Shown in pieces: positions 9,050 through 17,803 of a DNA stretch of 64,000 bases. This stretch comes from Mesorhizobium loti. GTDB taxonomy: Bacteria > Pseudomonadota > Alphaproteobacteria > Rhizobiales > Rhizobiaceae. A model generated the notes under the pieces. That model was not told where the DNA came from, made no database searches, and saw only the letters and a list, made by a program, of their open reading frames with translations. Made by a program: the position numbers and the translations under genes. The stretch spans positions 6,619,020 through 6,683,019 of the forward strand of contig AP017605.1 of assembly GCA_002356515.1 (NCBI GenBank), given 5' to 3'. Each line of letters begins with the position of its first letter. Position 1 is the first letter of the stretch.

Positions 9050-10654
9050 ATGTCGGATTACATCATTGTCGGCGGCGGTTCGGCCGGCTGCATTCTGGCC
9101 GCCAGGCTGAGCGAGGATCCGGATGTGTCGGTCACCTTGCTCGAGGCCGGCCCGCCCGACACCGACCGCTACATCCATCTGCCGGTCGGCTTCTTCAAGA
9201 TGACGGCCGGACCGCTGATCTGGGGCTATGACACCGCGCCCGGCAAGGCGATCGACGGCCGCATCATGGTCTATCCGCAGGCTCGGGTGCTCGGCGGCGG
9301 CTCGTCGATCAACGCCCAGGTGTTCACGCGTGGTTGCCCGCAGGACTATGACGGCTGGGCGGCCGACAATGGCTGTGCGGGATGGAGCTACGCCGAGGTG
9401 CTGCCCTATTTCATCCGCTCCGAGGGCAACGACACTTTCGCCGGCCGTGAGCACGGCATCGACGGACCGCTCGGCGTGTCCAGCGGCGCACCACATCCGC
9501 TGACCCGCATCTTCGTCAAGGCGGCGCAGCAGGCGGGTCTTCCGTTCCGGGCCGACTTCAATGCCGGCGAGCAGGAGGGCACCGGATTCTACCAGACGAC
9601 GACGCGTCAGGGGAAACGCTCAAGCACGGCCGTCGCCTATCTCAAGCCGGCACTCGGCCGCAGGAATTTGACGCTGCGCACCGACGCCACGGTCAGCCGC
9701 ATCGTCGTCGAGAACGGCCGTGCCATCGGCGTCGAGATCATCGTCAACGACCGCACCGAGCTCTTGCGCGCCGAGCGCGAGGTGATCGTCACCGCCGGCG
9801 CCATCGGTTCCCCGAAGCTTTTGATGCTGTCGGGCATCGGCCCGGCCGCGCATCTCGGCGCGCATGGCATCAAGGTGGTTCATGATCTCGCCGCCGTCGG
9901 CCAGAACCTGCACGATCACATGGATGTCGATGTCGTTGCCGAGCTCAACGGACCGCACGGCATCGACCGCTACAAGAAGAAGCGCTGGCAGGCGGTCGCC
10001 GGCCTCGAATACGCACTGTTCGGCAAGGGGCCGGTGGCCTCCAACATCGTCGAAGCCGGCGGCTTCTGGTGGGGCGACCGCACCGAGAAGACGCCTGACA
10101 TCCAGTTCCATTTCCTGCCCGGCGCCGGCGTCGAGGAAGGCATCGGCTCGGTGCCCGGCGGCAATGGCTGCACGCTGAACAGCTACCATGTCCGTCCCCG
10201 CTCACGCGGCAGCGTCACGCTGCGCTCGGCGGATCTGCGCGACAAGCCGATCATCGACCCCAACCCCTTCGCCGAGCGCTACGATCTCGAGCGCGCCATT
10301 GACGGCATCGAGATCAGCCGCGAGATCCTGTCGCAGCCGGCTTTTTCGAAATACATCAGCCGCGAGCATCTGCCGGGCGCGGCGATGCAGGGCCGCGCGG
10401 CGCTCGAAGCCTTCGCCCGCGAACATGGACGCAGCGCCTACCACCCGGTCGGCTCGTGCCGGATGGGCGGCGATGCCGACAGCGTTGTCGATCCCGAACT
10501 TCGCCTGCGGGGTGTTGAAGGGCTGCGCGTCTGCGACAGCTCGGTGATGCCAAGCATCGTGTCGTCCAACACGAATGCGGCGGTCATCATGATTGCGGAG
10601 AAGGCGGCGGATTTGATTGTGGGGCGCAGCCCGCTGCCAGCGGTGACGGCCTAG
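9050..10654 (+). CDS. GMC-family FAD alcohol dehydrogenase/oxidase
   Basis: The 534-residue flavoprotein starts directly with the ADP-binding Rossmann motif (VGGGSAGCILAARLSE), followed by the GMC signature region VLGGGSSINAQVFTRG near residue 80, a mid-protein AGAIGSPKLLMLSGIG, and the C-terminal catalytic YHPVGSCRMG and SNTNAAVIMIAEKA motifs. Family members oxidise primary or secondary alcohols such as choline, polyols or polyethylene glycols. The ATG at 9050 is chosen because GGGAGTGAG precedes it and the Rossmann fold begins there. Its stop overlaps that of the opposing gene as CTAG. Placement beside a sugar importer suggests a sugar alcohol or glycoside substrate. Confidence 0.88.
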   Translation: MSDYIIVGGGSAGCILAARLSEDPDVSVTLLEAGPPDTDRYIHLPVGFFKMTAGPLIWGYDTAPGKAIDGRIMVYPQARVLGGGSSINAQVFTRGCPQDYDGWAADNGCAGWSYAEVLPYFIRSEGNDTFAGREHGIDGPLGVSSGAPHPLTRIFVKAAQQAGLPFRADFNAGEQEGTGFYQTTTRQGKRSSTAVAYLKPALGRRNLTLRTDATVSRIVVENGRAIGVEIIVNDRTELLRAEREVIVTAGAIGSPKLLMLSGIGPAAHLGAHGIKVVHDLAAVGQNLHDHMDVDVVAELNGPHGIDRYKKKRWQAVAGLEYALFGKGPVASNIVEAGGFWWGDRTEKTPDIQFHFLPGAGVEEGIGSVPGGNGCTLNSYHVRPRSRGSVTLRSADLRDKPIIDPNPFAERYDLERAIDGIEISREILSQPAFSKYISREHLPGAAMQGRAALEAFAREHGRSAYHPVGSCRMGGDADSVVDPELRLRGVEGLRVCDSSVMPSIVSSNTNAAVIMIAEKAADLIVGRSPLPAVTA

Positions 10655-11475
10655 TCGTCAAACATCTCGCGCGGCGGAAAATCCGTACGGCTATAATCCA
10701 CCACAATAAACTTGCCGCCCTGGTAGCGCTCGACCACAGGGTTGTCCGTCACCTTGCCACGCACACGCTCGGCCTGGTCGTCGGAACTGTCGAGCGGCGT
10801 CCAGCCGATCTTCTTGCGAGCATCGTGTCGCCAGAAGCCGCTTCTGTTGTTGGACTGGCCCCAGATGACTGAGCAATCGACGCGCTCGGCTGCCGCGCAG
10901 CGTTCGATCAGCCGCACGAAATCGTCATGCGATATCCAGGTCGACAGGATCCTCTCATCTGGAACTTCCGGCAGCACCGAGCCGATGCGGATCAGCACGC
11001 TTTCCACTGCATGCTTGTCAAAGTAGAGCCGCGCCAGCATCTCGCCATAGGCTTTCGACAGGCCGTAATAGCCGTCGGGCCGCAGCAGGCAGTCCTGATC
11101 GAGAATCTCTGTTCGCTCGTAAAGGCCGACCGCGTGCACGGACGAAGGAAACACGACCCGCGCCTTCTCCCGGCGCGCCGCCTCATAGATGTGGAAGGCG
11201 CCGCGGAAATTGGGGCCGAGCACGGTCTCGAAGGATTGCTCGGTGGAGATGCCGCCGAAATGCAGGATCAGGCCGCAACCTTCGGCCAGATCGTTCACCG
11301 CCTGCTGGTCCTCGAGATCGGCGATTGTGAAGCTTGCGTTTGGCGGCAGCGGGATCGGCAAGGGCACGACATCGGTGAGCCGCAAGGTCCAGCCAAGTGC
11401 CGCCAGCCTGGCTGAGAGCAGGCGCCCGATCGTGCCGGAGGCGCCGGTCAACAGCACCGGTTTATCGGTTTGCAT
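10651..11475 (-). CDS. udh: Uronate dehydrogenase-like NAD-dependent epimerase family protein (Udh1)
   Basis: The 274-residue extended short-chain dehydrogenase has the nucleotide motif TGASGTIG at residues 9-16, a catalytic Ser in SSVHAVG and Tyr/Lys in YGLSKAYGE, plus LARLYFDK, LSTWISHDDFV and YQGGKF, which match my recollection of Agrobacterium uronate dehydrogenase. It would oxidise D-galacturonate or D-glucuronate to the aldarolactone with NAD+. I place the ATG at 11475, since AAAGGACAGG lies upstream and the Rossmann strand follows; longer frames run through the divergent regulator. KdgD, the dehydratase of the same pathway, lies about 900 bp away. Confidence 0.82.
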   Translation of the reverse strand: MQTDKPVLLTGASGTIGRLLSARLAALGWTLRLTDVVPLPIPLPPNASFTIADLEDQQAVNDLAEGCGLILHFGGISTEQSFETVLGPNFRGAFHIYEAARREKARVVFPSSVHAVGLYERTEILDQDCLLRPDGYYGLSKAYGEMLARLYFDKHAVESVLIRIGSVLPEVPDERILSTWISHDDFVRLIERCAAAERVDCSVIWGQSNNRSGFWRHDARKKIGWTPLDSSDDQAERVRGKVTDNPVVERYQGGKFIVVDYSRTDFPPREMFDD

Positions 11476-11631
11476 CACATCCTGTCCTTTCACCGATACC
11501 GCCGATATGTTCGCGCTGATATGGTCAAGGCGAATGAAGACTGGTCGCCGCGAACACGCCGCAAATGTCATCATATCACCGTATAAATAATGGGTTGCCA
11601 AGGACAGCGGTTCGTTTATTGCTTGGTGGCG

Positions 11632-12363
11632 ATGAAACGTTCCTTTGGCCTTCCCCCGCAGATCAGCCGCACGGCGCAGGTTGCCGACTGGTTTGCGCGC
11701 GAAATACGCGCCGGCCATATGACGAGCGGCGAGAAACTGCCGACCGAGCAGGAACTGATCGCGCAATTCGGTGTCAGCCGCACGGTGATCCGCGAAGCCA
11801 TGGCTTCGCTTCGATCGGAGGGCCTTGTCGTCAGCCGCCAGGGCTCCGGCGTCTTCGTCGCCGACCATGAGGCCAACACCACGTTTCGCATCGTCTCCGA
11901 CGAGCTGCACTCGCTGACCGAAGTCCAGAACGTGCTGCAGCTTCGGCTTGCCGTGGAACAGGAAGCCGCCGGCATTGCCGCCGAGAAGCGCAGCGACGAC
12001 GACCTTGCCCGCATGCGCGATTGCCTCGACGCCATCGATGCGTCGATCGCCGCGGGCGAGAGCGCCATCGAGCAGGACTTTGCCTTCCACCGGGCGATCG
12101 CCTCGGCCACCGGCAATCCCTATTTCGAACGCTTCATGCATTTTCTCGGACCTGTCCTCATTCCGCGCCAGCTGATGCGCCCGCGCGACGAGACGCCGGA
12201 GCAGCGGCGGCACTATCTGGAACAGGTCCAGATGGAGCACCGCCGCATCTATCAGGCTATCGAGCGGCAGAATGTCGAAGCCGCCCGCTTCACCTTGCGC
12301 GAGCATCTGGAGGCGGGGCGGGAACGCTATCGCCGCATGGTCGACGGCTCGGCCAGGTCGTAG
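11632..12363 (+). CDS. FadR-type GntR transcriptional regulator (FadR2)
   Basis: The 243-residue protein has a GntR winged helix (about 15-75; LPTEQELIAQFGVSRTVIRE, wing ending SRQGSGVFV) and a C-terminal FCD domain with DFAFHRAIA and MEHRRIYQAI effector-site histidines. I chose the ATG at 11632 over one 14 codons earlier, as the earlier one lacks a ribosome site and adds residues unlike the family. It is divergent from Udh1 and convergent with KdgD, so it is a natural candidate regulator for uronate and aldarate use and for the sugar importer at 13417-16542. Confidence 0.88.
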   Translation: MKRSFGLPPQISRTAQVADWFAREIRAGHMTSGEKLPTEQELIAQFGVSRTVIREAMASLRSEGLVVSRQGSGVFVADHEANTTFRIVSDELHSLTEVQNVLQLRLAVEQEAAGIAAEKRSDDDLARMRDCLDAIDASIAAGESAIEQDFAFHRAIASATGNPYFERFMHFLGPVLIPRQLMRPRDETPEQRRHYLEQVQMEHRRIYQAIERQNVEAARFTLREHLEAGRERYRRMVDGSARS

Positions 12364-12405
12364 CGCGCCGTCAACTCCGGTCTTCGATCCGCAAATCATC
12401 CCGTC

Positions 12406-13338
12406 CTACGCCAGCTCCGCGACCGGCATTTTGCAAGACTGCATGAGATCGGCGAGCTGCCGCTCTTCGTCATCAGTCAGGTCGAGAAGCGGTGACCTCA
12501 CCGGCCCGCAGCCAATGCCGGCAATGCGCGCGCCGGCCTTGACGATCGACACGGCATAGCCAGCGCGCCGGTTGCGGATGGCCAGATAGGGCAGGAAGAA
12601 CGAGCGGATGAGGTCGTCGACTTCCGTCTTATGGCCAGCCCGCAACGCATTGAAGAAGCGCAGCGCGATCTCGGGTGCGAAATTGTAGATCGCCGACGAA
12701 TAGGTCGTCATGCCGATGGCGGCTGCCGCACTGGCATGGACCTCGGCCGTCGGCATGCCGCCGATGAAGACCAGCCGGTCGCCCATGCGATAGCGCGTGG
12801 CAGTAAGCAACTCGATGTCGCCGACACCGTCCTTGAAGCCGATCAAATTCGGGCAATCCTGCGCCACACGCTCGAGCGTCTCGGGCGTCAGAATGGCATT
12901 GTCCCTGTTATAGGCGATCACGCCGATGCCGACCGCGCGGCAGATGGCGGTGAGGTGCCGGCGCAAGCCCTCCTGCTCGGACTTGACCAGATAGGGCGGC
13001 AGCACCAGCAGCCCGTCGGCGCCATTGGCCTCCGCCGCCTTGGCGAACTCCACCGCCATATGCGTGCCGTAGCCGACGCCGGCGAGCAGCGGCAGGTGAT
13101 CAGGCACTTCGTCAGACGCCGCCCGCACGACGCGCTTATATTCCTCAAGCGTCAGCGAGAAGAATTCGCCGGTGCCGCCGGCGGCAAAAAGCCCGCTGGC
13201 GCCGGCAGCGCCTTGGCTGGCGACATGGGCGCGATAGCCGTCTTCATTGAAGGCGCCGTCCTCATCGAAAAAGGTCAGCGGAAAGGACAGCAGCCCGCGG
13301 CCAAGGGATTGGGTCAGTTCGGTGGGTGAAAACGTCAA
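12406..13338 (-). CDS. kdgD: 5-dehydro-4-deoxyglucarate dehydratase
   Basis: The 310-residue TIM-barrel protein of the DHDPS/NAL superfamily dehydrates and decarboxylates 5-dehydro-4-deoxy-D-glucarate to 2-oxoglutarate semialdehyde. The opening region LGRGLLSFPLTFFDEDG, the GGTGEFFSLT loop, Tyr143 (AYNRDNAIL) and the Schiff-base Lys169 (GFKDGVGD) match KdgD rather than DapA. Translation probably starts at TTG (13338), with GGAG nine bases upstream; no ATG lies near this N-terminus. With Udh it forms two steps of the oxidative uronate pathway; the lactone isomerase, aldarate dehydratase and a clearly dedicated semialdehyde dehydrogenase are not seen beside it. Confidence 0.87.
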   Translation of the reverse strand: MTFSPTELTQSLGRGLLSFPLTFFDEDGAFNEDGYRAHVASQGAAGASGLFAAGGTGEFFSLTLEEYKRVVRAASDEVPDHLPLLAGVGYGTHMAVEFAKAAEANGADGLLVLPPYLVKSEQEGLRRHLTAICRAVGIGVIAYNRDNAILTPETLERVAQDCPNLIGFKDGVGDIELLTATRYRMGDRLVFIGGMPTAEVHASAAAAIGMTTYSSAIYNFAPEIALRFFNALRAGHKTEVDDLIRSFFLPYLAIRNRRAGYAVSIVKAGARIAGIGCGPVRSPLLDLTDDEERQLADLMQSCKMPVAELA

Positions 13339-13416
13339 GACGAATACTCCGTGCGAGGGGCCGGCCGATGGTGGTCGGGCCGGCGGGATTGGTTCAGCCG
13401 TGGTTTGCCGGCAGGT

Positions 13417-14244
13417 TCATACGAGGCCCGGCCGCACTTCCGCCGCGGCGGCATCAATCGCCCTGGTGCCGAGGCCCGACTTGACGATGCGGATCAGTTC
13501 CTCCTCGCTGGTGTCGGCCGTGGACGCGTCGAGCGCGACCTCGCCCGAATGCAGGAAGTTGATGCGGTCGCAGACCTCGAAAATCTGGTTGTAGTTGTGG
13601 ACGATCAGGATCACCGAGACCTGGCGCTGCTGGCGCAGATTCTGGATCAGGCCCAGCACATGCGCGCTCTCGCGCACGCCGAGCGCCGCCAGCGGTTCGT
13701 CAAGCACCAGGATCTTCGGCGACGAATAGATCGAGCGGGCGACAGCGATGCATTGGCGCTGCCCGCCCGACAGGAGGTCGACCGTGCTGTTGACGCTGGG
13801 GATCGTGATGCCCAGCGTATCGAGATAGAGCTGCGCCTGTTCGCGCATCTTCCTGTTGTCGAGCAGGCTCAGGCCGAGGAAGCGCTTGTGGTATTCGCGG
13901 CCCAGAAACATGTTGTGGAACACGCTGAGGTCGCCGACAAGCGCCAGGTCCTGATAGACGGTTTCGATGCCTTGCGCGCGGGCGTCGCGCGGCGAGGCGA
14001 AACGCACTTCCTTGCCTTGCGAGACGATCGTGCCGGTGTCGGGCTGGTGGAAGCCCGACAGGATCTTGATCAACGTCGACTTGCCGGCGCCATTGTCGCC
14101 GACCAGCGCCAGCACTTCGCCCTGGCGCAGCTTGATCGAGACGTCGACCAGCGCGGTGACGGCGCCGAAGCTCTTGGAGATGTTGGTCATCTCCAGAACG
14201 GTTGGAGCATCGGCGGCGAGCGGTGGAATAGCTTGCGTGTTCAT
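13417..14244 (-). CDS. Sugar ABC transporter ATP-binding protein, single domain (FrcA-like)
   Basis: The 275-residue protein has one nucleotide-binding domain: Walker A GDNGAGKST, signature LSGGQRQ, Walker B ILVLDEPLAALG and a switch histidine in IVHNYNQ. It is half the length of RbsA-type ATPases and resembles the single-domain FrcA type, so it should act as a homodimer. The D-loop reads LAALG, close to the usual SALD. Its start overlaps the stop of the upstream permease as ATGA. It is the last gene of the binding protein-permease-ATPase operon. Confidence 0.9.
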   Translation of the reverse strand: MNTQAIPPLAADAPTVLEMTNISKSFGAVTALVDVSIKLRQGEVLALVGDNGAGKSTLIKILSGFHQPDTGTIVSQGKEVRFASPRDARAQGIETVYQDLALVGDLSVFHNMFLGREYHKRFLGLSLLDNRKMREQAQLYLDTLGITIPSVNSTVDLLSGGQRQCIAVARSIYSSPKILVLDEPLAALGVRESAHVLGLIQNLRQQRQVSVILIVHNYNQIFEVCDRINFLHSGEVALDASTADTSEEELIRIVKSGLGTRAIDAAAAEVRPGLV

Positions 14245-15308
14245 ACGCGCCTCCGTGTGCGCAGGCGGTCGACCTGGATTGAGAGGATCATCGCGGCGAT
14301 GATGGCCGCGCCGAGATAGATGTCGGACACGGTGGCCTGGGCGCCGATCATCACCAGGCCGTTGTTGAGCGAGGCGACGACAAAGGCGCCAATCAGCGCG
14401 CCGATGACGGTGCCGGAACCACCGAGCAGCGAGGTGCCGCCGATGACCGCCGCGGCGATCGCCTGCAAGGTGAGGAACGGGCTGCCGGCCTGCGGGTCGG
14501 CCGAGGTGAACTGCGCTGTGTTGATGATGCCGGCGAAGGCGGCGAAGCCGCCGGCGATCATGAAATTGTAGATCTTCATGCGGTCGGTGCGCACGCCGAT
14601 CTCACGCGCGCCGATGATGTTGGAGCCCGTCGCGATGGTGTGCAGGCCGAATGTGGTGCGGGAAAGCACCAGCGCCAACACCAGCACCAGCACCACCGCC
14701 CACAGGAAGGGCGTGAAGGCGGTAATGCCGTGCCAGGAGAGCAGCGCATCCGACGGCTGGTAGAGGCTCTGGCCGAAGATGGCGTTGAAGGGTTGCTCGA
14801 CCGGCGCCACGATCGGCTGGCTGTTGTAGATCGAGACGACGATGCCTTGCAGGAAGAACAGCATGCCGACGGTGGTGATCAGCGACGGCACCTTGAAGCG
14901 CACGGTGATGATGCCGTTGATGGCACCGACCAATATGCCGATCAGCACGCCGATCAGCGCACCGACGGCCAGCGGCACGCCGTAGGTGACCGACAGCAGC
15001 GCCATGACATAGGGCGCGATCGAGAAGATGGCGCTGAGCGACAGGTCGATCTCGCCGGTGATCATCAGCATGACTTCCGCCGCGGCGATAAGGCCGAGCC
15101 GGCCGGTGTCGCGCAGCACCACGCTCATGAATTGCGGCGACAGGAAGCCGCCATCGCTGCCGAGCTGGAAATAGATGACCAGCACGATGGCGACGACGGC
15201 GATGCTGGCCTCGCGATAGCGCGACAGCAGGATCAGCAGCCTTTCCGTCATCGTGTGCGGAACCTTGACGCCGGTCTTCTTCGCAGGCTTGGTTTCTGTG
15301 GGCGGCAC
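14241..15308 (-). CDS. Sugar ABC transporter permease (RbsC/FrcC family)
   Basis: The 355-residue inner-membrane protein has multiple hydrophobic segments and the family motifs GEIDLSLSA near residue 85 and GGTSLLGGSG near residue 310. Translation likely starts at GTG (15308), preceded by GGAAG; a later ATG at codon 19 would also keep all membrane segments. It is the only permease of this operon, so it probably forms a homodimer. It follows the binding-protein gene by about 140 bp and overlaps the ATPase gene. Confidence 0.88.
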   Translation of the reverse strand: MPPTETKPAKKTGVKVPHTMTERLLILLSRYREASIAVVAIVLVIYFQLGSDGGFLSPQFMSVVLRDTGRLGLIAAAEVMLMITGEIDLSLSAIFSIAPYVMALLSVTYGVPLAVGALIGVLIGILVGAINGIITVRFKVPSLITTVGMLFFLQGIVVSIYNSQPIVAPVEQPFNAIFGQSLYQPSDALLSWHGITAFTPFLWAVVLVLVLALVLSRTTFGLHTIATGSNIIGAREIGVRTDRMKIYNFMIAGGFAAFAGIINTAQFTSADPQAGSPFLTLQAIAAAVIGGTSLLGGSGTVIGALIGAFVVASLNNGLVMIGAQATVSDIYLGAAIIAAMILSIQVDRLRTRRRV

Positions 15309-15383
15309 TCTTGTCTTCCTGATTGCGAACTTTGGGCGAAGAACCGGATCGGCGACGGGGCGAAAGCCGCCAGGCCGGCAGCC

Positions 15384-15446
15384 GTCACCACCCCCGCCAC
15401 ATCACGCAAAATGACGCGGCGAGGGCAGGCGTTTCATGGTGGTGAC
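15384..15446 (-). other. Weak long-range inverted repeat after the binding-protein gene
   Basis: GTCACCACC at 15384-15392 can pair with GGTGGTGAC at 15438-15446, with a 45-base loop, just after the binding-protein stop. The position matches the stronger hairpins in the other ABC operons, but a 9-bp pairing with so long a loop is much less convincing. Confidence 0.3.
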
Positions 15447-15450
15447 CGCG

Positions 15451-16542
15451 TCAGGTCGGCTCGACGTCGCTGCGGCCTTCGAAGCGCGACTTGCCGACAT
15501 AGGCGTCGACATTGTCCTTGGTCACATAGGCCTGGCTGGTGTCGCTGTTGGCCGGACCGACGAGGCCGCCGGACAGTTTGTAGAGATACATCTGCTGCAC
15601 CGGCAGGAAGCCCTGCAGATAGGCCTGCTGGTCCGTGGTGAAGTTGACGTCGCCGGCCTTGATGAAGTCCAGCGTCTGCGGGAACAGGTCGAAGCCGGCC
15701 ACCGCGCCGCCTCCCTTCACCAGCCCGTATTTGTTGGACACGAAACCGCAGGCATAGGTGTCGGAACCGCCGGTGCCGAACAGGCCGTTGACGTTCTTGT
15801 GGCTGAGATAATAGCTCTCGACGCGCGAGATTTCCGTTGCCGGATCCGGCCCCGTGTTGACGACATCATAGGTGACGCCGCTGTTGGAGTCCTTGATCGC
15901 CTGGATGTAGCCGTCGAGGCGCGGCTGCGTGTTGAGCGAGCCGGGCACGCCGATCGACAGCATGACATGGCCACCCTTGGGGATCAGCTTCAGCCACTTC
16001 AGCGCCGAATTGTAGCCGGACTGATAGAGCGGCTGGCCGACATAGGACAGCCGCTTGTTGGGGCTGCCGACCGGCACGTCGGCGTTGAAGGCGACAACCG
16101 GAATTCCGGCTTGCGCGGCCATGTCGGTGGCGGCGTCGAAGGCCGTCGGATCGACCAGGCACACCGCGATGCCATCCGACTTCTGCGCGATCGCTGTCTG
16201 CATGGCGCTGACCATTTCGGAGACGACGTTCTTCTGCGACCCCGTCCACTGATAGCTGCAACCGAAAGCGGCGCAGGCATCCTGGATGCCGTAGACAGTC
16301 GGGGTGAAGAACTGGTCGAGCGTCACATGGCAAACGAAGTGGAACTTGTAGGGCTTCTTCGGCAGCCCGGGCGATGAATCGGCTGCCCGAGCCGCGCTGA
16401 CGCCGCCGGCCAGGCCGGCACCCGCCAGTCCGCTGGCGAGGCCAGCAGCACCCAGGCCGAGCTTCCCAGCCAGCGCGAAAGCGCTGCGCCTGGAGATGGC
16501 GGCATTCACCATCTCGATGTGATTTTTCGTTTCGTCGTCCAT
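15451..16542 (-). CDS. Periplasmic sugar-binding protein of ABC transporter
   Basis: The 363-residue protein has a twin-arginine-type leader (SRRSAFALAGKLGLG, then an alanine/glycine-rich core ending ARAAD) and a family 1 periplasmic sugar-binding fold. GAGGGAGGAACGC just before the ATG fixes the start. It is the first gene of the operon with a single permease and ATPase. The divergent gap with the aldose dehydrogenase holds the operator-like TTATATGACAA. The substrate is inferred to be an aldose or uronate from the adjacent Udh, KdgD and aldose dehydrogenase genes. Confidence 0.88.
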   Translation of the reverse strand: MDDETKNHIEMVNAAISRRSAFALAGKLGLGAAGLASGLAGAGLAGGVSAARAADSSPGLPKKPYKFHFVCHVTLDQFFTPTVYGIQDACAAFGCSYQWTGSQKNVVSEMVSAMQTAIAQKSDGIAVCLVDPTAFDAATDMAAQAGIPVVAFNADVPVGSPNKRLSYVGQPLYQSGYNSALKWLKLIPKGGHVMLSIGVPGSLNTQPRLDGYIQAIKDSNSGVTYDVVNTGPDPATEISRVESYYLSHKNVNGLFGTGGSDTYACGFVSNKYGLVKGGGAVAGFDLFPQTLDFIKAGDVNFTTDQQAYLQGFLPVQQMYLYKLSGGLVGPANSDTSQAYVTKDNVDAYVGKSRFEGRSDVEPT

Positions 16543-16593
16543 GCGTTCCTCCCTCTTTGTAGGCGTCGCTACATTTGTCGTCTGGTTACATTG

Positions 16594-16604
16594 TTATATG
16601 ACAA
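16594..16604. promoter_or_regulatory. Candidate FadR-type operator TTATATGACAA
   Basis: Part of the larger palindrome TTGTTATATGACAA (16591-16604) in the divergent gap between the sugar-binding protein and aldo/keto reductase genes. It differs by one base from the TTGT-N3-ACAA form seen at 8930-8940. Confidence 0.45.
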
Positions 16605-16721
16605 CTTTTGTGTCAATGGTCTTTCGTCGCCGAATTCAGGACGGACGCTCTCGGTCCGAATGGCGCGAAGACGGCCCTTTGGCCGGCACGAATGGACGAT
16701 CAGGGATTACAGGAAGAGAAA

Positions 16722-17756
16722 ATGGCTGAAATCGAATTCAGGGCTGTCGCGAAGAATGGCCTGAAGGTGACGACGATCGGACTCGGCGGCACCGGCCTGG
16801 GCAACATGTATCGCGCAGTCGACACCGACGCCGCGGTCAAGACCGTTCAGGCGGCCTATGACAATGGCATCCGCTATTTCGACACCGCGCCGGTCTATGG
16901 CTTTGGCGTCAGCGAGACGCGGCTTGGCCTGGCGATCAAGTCGCTGCCACGCGCCGACATCGTCATCTCGTCGAAGATCGGCTACGACCTCGTGCCGATC
17001 CCGCCGGAAGAGTTGAAGCCGGCCTTGTGGGACCAGCCCGGCTCCTTCCGCGCCGAGTTCGACTATTCGCGCGATGCGGTGATGCGCTCGCTCGAAGGCA
17101 CGTTGAAGCGCCTCGACACTGACCATGTCGACATGGTCTCGATCCATGATCCCGACGAGGCGATCCATTTCGGCCCGGGTGAGGATCCCTATGCGCGCAG
17201 CCGCTTCAGGGAAGCGATGGACGGCGCCTATCCGGCGCTCGATGAGTTGCGTTCGCAAGGCGTCATCAAGGCGGTCGGCGTCGGCATCAACCAGTGGCAG
17301 ATGCTGTCCGATTTCGTCGTCGCCGGCGCGTTCGACTATTTCCTGCTTGCCGGCCGCTATACGCTGCTCGAACAGGAGCCGCTGGCGACCTTGCTGCCGC
17401 TCTGCGAACAGCGCGGCACCCGGATCATTATCGGCGGCCCCTACAATTCCGGCATACTGGCGACGGGTGCGGTCAAGGGCGCCACCTTCAACACCAGGCC
17501 GGCACCAGAGCCGGTACTCGAACGCGTCCGCCGCATCGAGGCTGTCTGCGCGCGCCACAAGGTTTCGCTGCCGGCGGCCGCTCTCCAGTTCCCGCTCGGC
17601 CATCCCCTGGTGTCGAGCGTCATCCCCGGCGCCCGCTCGGCCGAGGAACTGAAGCAGAATCTGGCCTATCTGCGAGAGGATATTCCGCCAGCACTATGGG
17701 CCGATCTCAAGCAAGAGGGGCTTATCGAAGCCGGCGCGCCCGTTCCCACTGCGTGA
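16722..17756 (+). CDS. Aldo/keto reductase, D-threo-aldose 1-dehydrogenase/L-fucose dehydrogenase type
   Basis: The 344-residue TIM-barrel enzyme has the aldo/keto reductase tetrad: Asp and Tyr in FDTAPVYG, Lys in SSKIGYD and His in SIHDPDE. Its closest recalled relatives oxidise aldoses such as L-fucose, D-arabinose or L-galactose to lactones with NAD(P)+. The ATG at 16722 is preceded by GGAAGAGAAA; the longer frame would start inside the promoter. It is divergent from the sugar importer, so it probably works on the imported sugar. A pyridoxal 4-dehydrogenase role is an alternative within the same subfamily. Confidence 0.83.
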   Translation: MAEIEFRAVAKNGLKVTTIGLGGTGLGNMYRAVDTDAAVKTVQAAYDNGIRYFDTAPVYGFGVSETRLGLAIKSLPRADIVISSKIGYDLVPIPPEELKPALWDQPGSFRAEFDYSRDAVMRSLEGTLKRLDTDHVDMVSIHDPDEAIHFGPGEDPYARSRFREAMDGAYPALDELRSQGVIKAVGVGINQWQMLSDFVVAGAFDYFLLAGRYTLLEQEPLATLLPLCEQRGTRIIIGGPYNSGILATGAVKGATFNTRPAPEPVLERVRRIEAVCARHKVSLPAAALQFPLGHPLVSSVIPGARSAEELKQNLAYLREDIPPALWADLKQEGLIEAGAPVPTA

Positions 17757-17803
17757 TTGAAAATGGCGGAGCGGCATGTCGGAGGACGGCGCATCACCTG
17801 CCG

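Noticed and set aside
10651..10654. Overlapping stop codons CTAG of two convergent genes as a regulatory site
   Set aside because: It is simply two TAG stops sharing a palindromic tetramer; no hairpin or other signal is present.
10651..12399. Single 582-codon protein on the minus strand
   Set aside because: Only the last 274 codons match a uronate dehydrogenase; the rest overlaps the FadR2 gene and has no family-like residues. The ATG at 11475 has a good ribosome site.
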